In this document: positions 1 through 5,578 of the stretch, in pieces
Layout of the letters: each line of letters opens with the position of its first letter
Numbering within the stretch: position 1 is the stretch's first letter
From: Kiritimatiellia bacterium
Lineage (GTDB): Bacteria > Verrucomicrobiota > Kiritimatiellia > RFP12 > UBA1067
NCBI GenBank assembly: GCA_017405115.1
Contig: JAFRBA010000180.1
Coordinates: 1-18,982 of the forward strand
Reading direction: 5' to 3'
Length of the DNA: 18,982 bases
The notes under the pieces: model-generated
What the model was told of the DNA's origin: nothing
The model's input: the letters and a program-made list of their open reading frames with translations, nothing else
Databases searched by the model: none
Made by a program: the position numbers and the translations under genes

Positions 1-84
1 GCCCCGCCGGCTGCGGCTCTCGTTGCAACGCTGACAGACTAGATTGGAGACCCGGGAGGACCCGACAAGAGACCCGAAATTAAG

Positions 85-113
85 TTGATGGCAATGGCGG
101 CGACGGCGCTTTG
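85..113 (+). other. Possible displaced signal-peptide coding segment of the GDPD gene
   Basis: In the frame starting at TTG 85 / ATG 88 the DNA encodes M-A-M-A-A-T-A-L, preceded by a Lys codon at 82-84. The GDPD frame then continues S-A-S-A-L-Q-L-N-A-A-G. Joined by a +1 or -2 change inside GCGCTTTG (106-113), these make a typical hydrophobic export signal with a plausible cleavage site after LNA. The upstream frame has a stop at 40-42 and no strong ribosome binding site, so a true start is not proven. Confidence 0.4.
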
Positions 114-1013
114 TCGGCCAGCGCGCTGCAGCTTAACGCGGCGGGGCGCACGGACTTGCTGCACCTTAGCCACGTCCACCGAGGCGGCGGCAAGCTGGAG
201 CGTCCCGACAACACGCTCGAGACGTTCCTCTGGTGCTGGCAGAACGGCTCCGCGCTCGAGTGCGACTGCCGCAAGACGAAGGACGGCGTGGGCATAATGC
301 TCCACGACAAGACGCTGAAGCGCACCGCGCGCGGGATTCCGGCGGATCTCGCGGGGAAGAAGGTTTCCGAGGAGCTGACCTGGGACGATATCAAGGACGT
401 CGACGTCGGGAGTTACCTCGACCCCAAGTTCTCGCACCACCGCATACCGACCATCGAGGCGACGTTCGCCGCGATGAAGGGCCATCCGACGTGGCTCTGC
501 TTTGTGGACGAGAAGGGCGCCGGGCCGGAGTACATCGCGAAGAAGGCGATAGAGGCCGGAGTGCAGGACCAGGTCTACTACACCGGACCCAGCCACGAGA
601 AGATATTCGAGTGGAACAGGATTCTCCCTGGCGGCAAGTCCTTGCTGTGGCTAGGCGCATGGCCGAAGGACCACGGGCCCAAGGAGCGCGCGCGGACGGA
701 TGCGTGGTTCCGGGACGCAATGGCGAAGCTGCGCGAGAAGGACTTCAAGTACATCTCGTGCGTCTCGATACACTCCTACTACGACCCTGCGGATCCGCTT
801 GACCCGTTCGTGCCTTCCACGTCTGTGCTGAAGGACATGATAAACGAGTTCCACGCCCACGGAATACCCGTGTGCTCAATTCCGTTCCAGGGCGGCGAGA
901 CCGAGGAGGTCTACTTCAAGCTACACGAGCTCGGATGCGACGGATTCTCCACGGACTATCCGAGCGTGATGTTCTCCGTCATACGCAAGCTCAGGGAAGG
1001 CCGTCGCGAATGA
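111..1013 (+). CDS. Glycerophosphodiester phosphodiesterase (GDPD family), possibly frameshifted at its 5' end
   Basis: This enzyme would hydrolyse glycerophosphodiesters to glycerol 3-phosphate and an alcohol. The GDPD signature is clear: HRGGG (H23, R24), then PDNTLETF, then E50 and D52 in LECDCRKTKDG, then LHDKTLKRT with H65. Family knowledge makes the two His residues the acid/base pair and E50/D52 metal ligands. The first codon used here is TTG with no convincing Shine-Dalgarno, and the protein so started has no signal peptide. The preceding frame (85-110) encodes KLMAMAATAL, which would join SASALQLNAAG as a good signal peptide if one base were added near 109-113. The gene is therefore either frameshifted or affected by a sequence error, and may normally be exported. 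Its stop overlaps the next start as ATGA, so the two genes are probably translationally coupled. Identity as a GDPD is confident; the start is not. Confidence 0.85.
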   Translation: MSASALQLNAAGRTDLLHLSHVHRGGGKLERPDNTLETFLWCWQNGSALECDCRKTKDGVGIMLHDKTLKRTARGIPADLAGKKVSEELTWDDIKDVDVGSYLDPKFSHHRIPTIEATFAAMKGHPTWLCFVDEKGAGPEYIAKKAIEAGVQDQVYYTGPSHEKIFEWNRILPGGKSLLWLGAWPKDHGPKERARTDAWFRDAMAKLREKDFKYISCVSIHSYYDPADPLDPFVPSTSVLKDMINEFHAHGIPVCSIPFQGGETEEVYFKLHELGCDGFSTDYPSVMFSVIRKLREGRRE

Positions 1014-2371
1014 AGCTCTTTGACGACGCGGAGACTAATCGCAGGTTCTCCCGCATGCAGTGGCGGATGCTCTTCGCCACGATGATAGGCTACACGCTCT
1101 TCTACTTCATGCGGAAGAACTTCTCGTTCGCGATGCCGGGTCTCCAGCAGGACTGCGGCATCTCGAAGTCCATGCTCGGGAATTTCCTCTTCTGGGGCGG
1201 AATCGTCTACGGACTCTCAAAGTTCGTCAACGGAATCGTCGGCGACAAGGTGAACCCCAAGAAGATGTTCTGCTTCGGGCTTGCCGCCTGCGTCCTGATA
1301 AACATCGCTTTTGGCTTTGCGCCACAGATCGCGGGGACTTCGACATCTGCGCTTGTATGGATATTCGGCATCCTCCTCGTCGTGAACCAGTTTTTCCAGG
1401 GGACGGGATTTCCGCCGTGCGCCAAGCTGATAGCGTTCTGGGTGCCGCCGAAGGAACTTGCGACCAAGATGAGCGTGTGGAACACGTCGCACTCCATCGG
1501 CGGCGGACTTGTCGCCAAGATATGCGGCGTCATCATGGGTCTCGGCGCGGTCGGCGCGGCGAACCAGGGCGTCGGAATGTGGCGGTGGTGCTTCTGGTCG
1601 ATGGCAATCCTCGGAGCGCTCGGGCTTCTCTTGATGCTCTTCTGGCTGCCCGGAACGCCAAAGGACGAAGGCCTGCCCGACCTTCCCGGAACCGATCTCT
1701 CAACTTCTCAAACCCGTCAAACTTCTCAAACCCCTCAAACCTCTCAAACCTCTCAAACTTCTCAAACCTCTTCCCTCCGCATGGTCTTCCTCAATCCAGT
1801 CATCTGGATGCTGGGCCTTATCAACTTCACGATAAACGCCGTGCGCGCGCTTGTCGCGGACTGGGGGCCGACGATGCTCCAGGAGGCGAAGGGCTTCGAC
1901 CCCAGCGGGACTGGAACGGTCATAATGTTGTTCGAGTTCGCCGGAATCGCGGGGATGCTCTTCGCGGGATGGGCGACGGACAGGCTCTTTGGAGGGCGCG
2001 CCCCGCGCCTCTGCGTCTTCCTGATGGCGCTGACGGCGGCGCTCTTTGCGGCGTTCTGGTTTCTTCCGGCGGGGTTCACCGGCGCCGCCGCGCTCTGCCT
2101 TGGCGGATTCTGCCTGTATGGGCCGCAGGCCCTCACGGGCGTGACGGCGACGAATCTTGCGACAAAGCGCTTTGCGGGAACGGCGATAGGATTCATCTCG
2201 CTGTTCTCGTATATTGGAGTGTCCGTCGCCGGCAAGGTCTGCGGCAATCTCGCGCAGTCGTCTGGCGGCTGGCGGCTTCCTGTCCTCGTTATGGTCGCAG
2301 TCGCGGCTGTCGGCGCCGCGCTCTTCGCCTGCCTCTGGCCCACCCGCGCCAACGCCTACGGCGAGGAGTGA
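1010..2371 (+). CDS. MFS transporter, organophosphate:phosphate antiporter (GlpT/UhpT/UhpC-like)
   Basis: A 453-residue polytopic inner-membrane carrier with about 12 hydrophobic segments. The start at 1010 overlaps the stop of the GDPD gene (ATGA) and gives MKLFDDAETN; the frame is open further upstream, but that part overlaps GDPD coding sequence. Family marks are YTLFYFMRKNFS in the first membrane segment, GWATDRLFGG in the second half, and LYGPQALTGVTATN with RFAGTAIGF near the end, all typical of the OPA family. Next to a GDPD, the likely substrate is glycerol 3-phosphate or another sugar phosphate exchanged for phosphate, but the sequence alone cannot fix the substrate. The central cytoplasmic loop (residues 230-255) is a Ser-Gln-Thr-rich insertion encoded by a 9-nt tandem repeat. 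It is absent from the usual family layout and probably tolerated because the loop is flexible. Confidence 0.85.
   Translation: MKLFDDAETNRRFSRMQWRMLFATMIGYTLFYFMRKNFSFAMPGLQQDCGISKSMLGNFLFWGGIVYGLSKFVNGIVGDKVNPKKMFCFGLAACVLINIAFGFAPQIAGTSTSALVWIFGILLVVNQFFQGTGFPPCAKLIAFWVPPKELATKMSVWNTSHSIGGGLVAKICGVIMGLGAVGAANQGVGMWRWCFWSMAILGALGLLLMLFWLPGTPKDEGLPDLPGTDLSTSQTRQTSQTPQTSQTSQTSQTSSLRMVFLNPVIWMLGLINFTINAVRALVADWGPTMLQEAKGFDPSGTGTVIMLFEFAGIAGMLFAGWATDRLFGGRAPRLCVFLMALTAALFAAFWFLPAGFTGAAALCLGGFCLYGPQALTGVTATNLATKRFAGTAIGFISLFSYIGVSVAGKVCGNLAQSSGGWRLPVLVMVAVAAVGAALFACLWPTRANAYGEE
1699..1769 (+). repeat. 9-nt tandem repeat, about 8 copies, inside the antiporter gene
   Basis: Consecutive units are CTCAACTT (8 nt), then CTCAAACCC, GTCAAACTT, CTCAAACCC, CTCAAACCT twice, CTCAAACTT and CTCAAACCT. 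The period of nine keeps the reading frame and encodes repeated S-Q-T triplets in the loop between the two halves of the transporter. No inverted arm is visible beside it. Confidence 0.95.
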
Positions 2372-2448
2372 GGGACGTGAAGGGAAGAAGCCAGCAAGTC
2401 GGGCCGTGAAAATGAACTTCTTTCGGGGGGTCGCGGAGGGGAAGAATA

Positions 2449-2457
2449 TGGTATAAT
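2449..2457 (+). promoter_or_regulatory. Extended -10 promoter of the HTH-cupin-acyl-CoA synthetase gene
   Basis: TGGTATAAT gives a perfect -10 hexamer at 2452-2457 with the TG extension. No good -35 lies 17 nt upstream. Transcription should begin near 2464. A Shine-Dalgarno AAGGAG at 2472-2477 sits 5 nt before the ATG at 2483, so this gene is not leaderless. Confidence 0.7.
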
Positions 2458-2482
2458 ATCTTCCTTCACATAAGGAGAGAAG

Positions 2483-4765
2483 ATGAACTCAGAGGGGAAG
2501 GAAAAACTGCTGGAGATGGCCGCGCGCATCCGCGAGATGCGCGAGATAATCGGGTATTCGGTCGAGCAGATGGCTGAGAAGACCGAAGTCTCCGTCGAGG
2601 ACTACAAGGCGGTCGAGGCGGGCGTCGTCGACCCGACGTTCAATTTCCTCCACCAGTGTGCCATCGCGTTCGGCATCGACATAAACGCCCTCCTCAAGGG
2701 GCACAGCGCGCACCTCTCCGGCTACGAGGTCACGCGCGCGGGGCAGGGGCCGCTCACCGCCCACGAGTCGCACATGGACATCCGCAACCAGGCCGCGATG
2801 TTCCGGAACCGTCTTGGAACCCCCTACTGGGTGACGTACAAGTACGACCCAGACCTTCTCGACAAGCCGATCTCGACGACGACCCACGCCGGGCAGGAGT
2901 TCGACATCGTCCTCAAGGGGTCCATGAAGGTAAGGGTCGGCGAGCACGTCGAGGAGCTCAATGAGGGCGACTCGATCTACTACCGCTCTTCGACGCCGCA
3001 CGGAATGCTTGCGACGGACCCGAACGGCGTCACCTTCCTCGCCATGGTGATGGCGGGCGAGGACGGCGACAGCCACCTCGGGCTCGAGACGGTGCGTCCG
3101 CGCCACGAGAGGGTTCCGCTCGTCGTCGACCGCTTTGTCGAAACCGAGGAAAGCGCGTCGGGGCATCTTGAGCATGTCCGGTTCAAGAACACCGAGCACT
3201 TCAACTTCGCCTTCGACATCGTCGACGGAATCGCCGCCAGGTATCCCGACAAGCTCGCGCTTCTCCACGTGAGCGACCACCTCACGGAGCGCCGGTTCTC
3301 GTTCCGCGAGATAAGCGAGATATCGAACCAGATGGCGAACTACTTCAAGTCGCGCGGCATCGGCAAGGGCGACAAGGTCCTGTTCATCCTCAAGCGCCAC
3401 TGGCAGTACTGGCCTGCGGTTCTCGCGCTCCACAAGATCGGCGCGATCGTCATACCCGCCGTGAGCCAGCTTCTCGTGCACGACCTGACGTACCGCTTCA
3501 AGGCGGCGGACGTGAATGCGCTCGTCTGCACGGCAGACGGCGACGTCGCGCACCAGGCCGAGATCGCCGAGGAGGAGGTCCGGAAGGAGATCCCCGGCTT
3601 CAGTCTGGACAAGATGATCGTCAACGGGGACCGCGAGGGCTGGAGTTCGCTGGACAGGGAGTACGTCGGCTTCTCCCGCGTGTTCGGCAAGGGGCCCGAC
3701 GCGCCAGGCGGCAAGGACCCGATGCTCATGTTCTTCACGAGCGGGACGACGGGGTATCCGAAGATGGCGCTGCACAGCCACCTCTACGGCCTCGGCCACT
3801 TCGTGACCGCGAAGTACTGGCACCAGATCGAGCGCGACGGGCTGCACCTCACGATCTCCGAGACCGGATGGGCGAAGGCGAGCTGGGGCAAGCTCTACGG
3901 GCAGTGGATGTGCGAGGGCGCGCTGTTCGTGTACGACTTCTCGCGCTTCCACGCCGAGAAGATACTGCCGATGTTCGCGAAGTACCAGATCACGACGTTC
4001 TGCGCCCCTCCTACGATGTACCGCATGCTCATCAAGGAGGACATCTCGAAGTACGACTTCTCGTCCGTAAGGCACGCGACTACCGCCGGCGAGGCGCTGA
4101 ACCCCGAGGTGTTCACGCAGTTCAAGCGCGCGACGGGCCTCTCGATCTACGAGGGCTTCGGCCAGACGGAGACGACGTGCGCCCTCGGGACGCTCTTCGG
4201 CGACGAGATCAAGCTGGGCGCGATGGGCAAGCCGGTTCCTGACTACGGCATCGACCTCGTGGACGACGAAGGGCACTCCGTCCCGGCGGGCGAGCACGGC
4301 GAGATCGTCGTGAGGACGCCGCGCTCCAACCCGCACCCCGGCATATTCGTCGGCTACTACAAGGACGAGGAGAAGACTGCCGAGGCGTGGCGCCAGGGCT
4401 GCTACCACACGGGCGACGTGGCATGGAAGGACGAGGACGGCTACTACCACTACGTCGGCCGCGCCGACGACGTCATCAAGTCCTCAGGCTACCGCATCGG
4501 CCCGTTCGAGATCGAGAACGTGATCATGGAGCTCCCGTACGTCGTAGAGTGCGGCGTCTCGGCCGCGCCGGACCCGGTGCGCGGACAGGTCGTCAAGGCG
4601 ACGATCAAGCTGGTGAAGGGCAAGGAGGGCACCGAGGAGCTCAAGAAGGAGATTCAGGACTACGTCAAGACCCACACCGCCCCCTACAAATATCCGCGAA
4701 TCGTCGTGTTCCGGGACGAGCTTCCGAAGACGGTGAGCGGGAAGATACAGAGGAACCTGCTGTAA
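2483..4765 (+). CDS. HTH (XRE)-cupin-acyl-CoA synthetase fusion, ACSM-like AMP-forming ligase
   Basis: A 760-residue three-part protein. Residues about 13-71 form an XRE-type helix-turn-helix. Residues about 105-200 form a cupin with THAGQEF (H135, E139) and STPHGM (H173), likely a small-molecule or metal pocket. The remainder is an AMP-forming acyl-CoA synthetase: P-loop MFFTSGTTGYPKM (414-428), YEGFGQTET (556-564), YHTGD (641-645), GRADDVIKSSGYR (659-671) and the C-terminal PKTVSGKIQR with catalytic Lys754. The ligase part resembles medium-chain ACSM enzymes (GWAKASWGKLYGQW, DPVRGQVVKA, TAPYKYPR). The expected reaction is carboxylic acid plus ATP plus CoA to acyl-CoA, AMP and diphosphate; chain length is unknown. 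XRE-cupin modules normally repress transport or catabolic genes, so the fusion may couple acid sensing to activation, or the HTH may now serve another role. Its stop overlaps the next start (TAATG). Confidence 0.93.
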   Translation: MNSEGKEKLLEMAARIREMREIIGYSVEQMAEKTEVSVEDYKAVEAGVVDPTFNFLHQCAIAFGIDINALLKGHSAHLSGYEVTRAGQGPLTAHESHMDIRNQAAMFRNRLGTPYWVTYKYDPDLLDKPISTTTHAGQEFDIVLKGSMKVRVGEHVEELNEGDSIYYRSSTPHGMLATDPNGVTFLAMVMAGEDGDSHLGLETVRPRHERVPLVVDRFVETEESASGHLEHVRFKNTEHFNFAFDIVDGIAARYPDKLALLHVSDHLTERRFSFREISEISNQMANYFKSRGIGKGDKVLFILKRHWQYWPAVLALHKIGAIVIPAVSQLLVHDLTYRFKAADVNALVCTADGDVAHQAEIAEEEVRKEIPGFSLDKMIVNGDREGWSSLDREYVGFSRVFGKGPDAPGGKDPMLMFFTSGTTGYPKMALHSHLYGLGHFVTAKYWHQIERDGLHLTISETGWAKASWGKLYGQWMCEGALFVYDFSRFHAEKILPMFAKYQITTFCAPPTMYRMLIKEDISKYDFSSVRHATTAGEALNPEVFTQFKRATGLSIYEGFGQTETTCALGTLFGDEIKLGAMGKPVPDYGIDLVDDEGHSVPAGEHGEIVVRTPRSNPHPGIFVGYYKDEEKTAEAWRQGCYHTGDVAWKDEDGYYHYVGRADDVIKSSGYRIGPFEIENVIMELPYVVECGVSAAPDPVRGQVVKATIKLVKGKEGTEELKKEIQDYVKTHTAPYKYPRIVVFRDELPKTVSGKIQRNLL

Positions 4766-5532
4766 TGATAAAACACCAGATGTTCATAGGCATGGCGCTT
4801 ATCGCCGGCGTGGCCGCCGGCTACTTCATGCGCGGAGACGGCGGGGGCGCGAAAGCGCCTTCGGATGAGCCTGCGCCTGCCCCCGCTCGGCGCGGCCGGA
4901 TAGCCGACGACGGCGAGAAGGCCAGCGTGCGCTCGCTCCGCCGCCGCATCGCCGAGCTGGAGCGCATGCTCGCGGCGAAGGGGCTCGACGTGTCCAACGC
5001 CGTCGCCGAGGTACGCAAGATCGTGCCGGAGGGCGGGGACCGCCGCGACCCCCGGGCCTGGCTCGAGAACCTGCGTAACAGCGACCCGCAGCGCTATGCG
5101 CAGATGACGAACCGCTTCGCCCGCTGGCGCAGGCACCGCTCCGAGCGCGCCCGCTCGACGATCGACTTCCTTTCGTCGATCGACACTTCGCAGATGAGCG
5201 AGGGCGCGCAGAAGACGCACAAGGAGCTGCAGAAGGTGATAGCCAGGCGGCAGGAGCTTGAGGAAAGCCTGCACCGGGAGGGCCTGACGGACGAGGAGCG
5301 CCACACGATCTTCCAGGAGCTGCGCGAGACGCACCACCAGCTCATGCGCCTTAACGGGGAGGAGCGCGGCAACCTGATAGCCGAGACTGCCAGGAACCTC
5401 GGCTTCGAGGGCGACGACGTCAAGGAGATTGCCACGACCATCCAGGAGGTGATCCGGGCTACGGACGGCGGGTTCGGCCCTCCGCCTCACCACGGCGGCG
5501 GCCCCATGGGCGGTCCGCCGCCCCGCCCCTAG
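4765..5532 (+). CDS. Membrane-anchored protein of unknown function with helical, charged body
   Basis: The start at 4765 shares one base with the stop of the synthetase gene (TAATG), implying translational coupling; the frame is open upstream only as a shadow of that gene. The 255-residue product begins MIKHQMFIGMALIAGVAAGYF, one uncleaved-looking membrane anchor, then a Pro/Ala/Gly linker. A heptad-like region follows (VRSLRRRIAELERMLAAKGL, about residues 54-73), then long charged helices rich in Arg, Glu and Gln and a flexible Gly-Pro-His tail ending GGPPPRP. No enzyme motif is visible. The body faintly recalls periplasmic Spy/CpxP-like helical proteins, but no family is claimed. The His- and Pro-rich tail could bind metal or simply be disordered. 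Co-expression with the acyl-CoA synthetase is likely from the overlap. Confidence 0.75.
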   Translation: MIKHQMFIGMALIAGVAAGYFMRGDGGGAKAPSDEPAPAPARRGRIADDGEKASVRSLRRRIAELERMLAAKGLDVSNAVAEVRKIVPEGGDRRDPRAWLENLRNSDPQRYAQMTNRFARWRRHRSERARSTIDFLSSIDTSQMSEGAQKTHKELQKVIARRQELEESLHREGLTDEERHTIFQELRETHHQLMRLNGEERGNLIAETARNLGFEGDDVKEIATTIQEVIRATDGGFGPPPHHGGGPMGGPPPRP

Positions 5533-5555
5533 GGCAAGTTTCAAGACCTTCTCGG

Positions 5556-5561
5556 TATAAC
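5556..5561 (+). promoter_or_regulatory. Candidate -10 element upstream of the MmeI-like gene
   Basis: TATAAC in the 46-nt spacer after the membrane-anchored protein ends 17 nt before the ATG at 5579. A convincing -35 was not seen. GGGAG at 5572-5576 is only 2 nt from the ATG, so the Shine-Dalgarno is poorly spaced. Confidence 0.45.
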
Positions 5562-5578
5562 CCGTTTACCCGGGAGCA

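Noticed and set aside
39..596. - strand frame opposite the GDPD gene
   Set aside because: Antisense shadow; the + strand has all GDPD catalytic motifs.
872..1009. Upstream extension of the antiporter frame
   Set aside because: Overlaps GDPD coding sequence; ATG 1010 in the ATGA overlap gives the normal family N-terminus.
1060..2409. 449-codon + strand frame overlapping the antiporter
   Set aside because: Off-frame shadow. The antiporter frame has membrane segments and family motifs; this one is Arg-rich and featureless.
2489..4450. 653-codon open frame on the - strand within the acyl-CoA synthetase gene
   Set aside because: Same explanation: antisense shadow of a gene with every expected motif; no start signal or domain seen.
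4387..4764. Upstream extension of the membrane-anchored protein
   Set aside because: It lies wholly inside the synthetase gene and is Arg-rich shadow sequence; ATG 4765 gives a membrane anchor.
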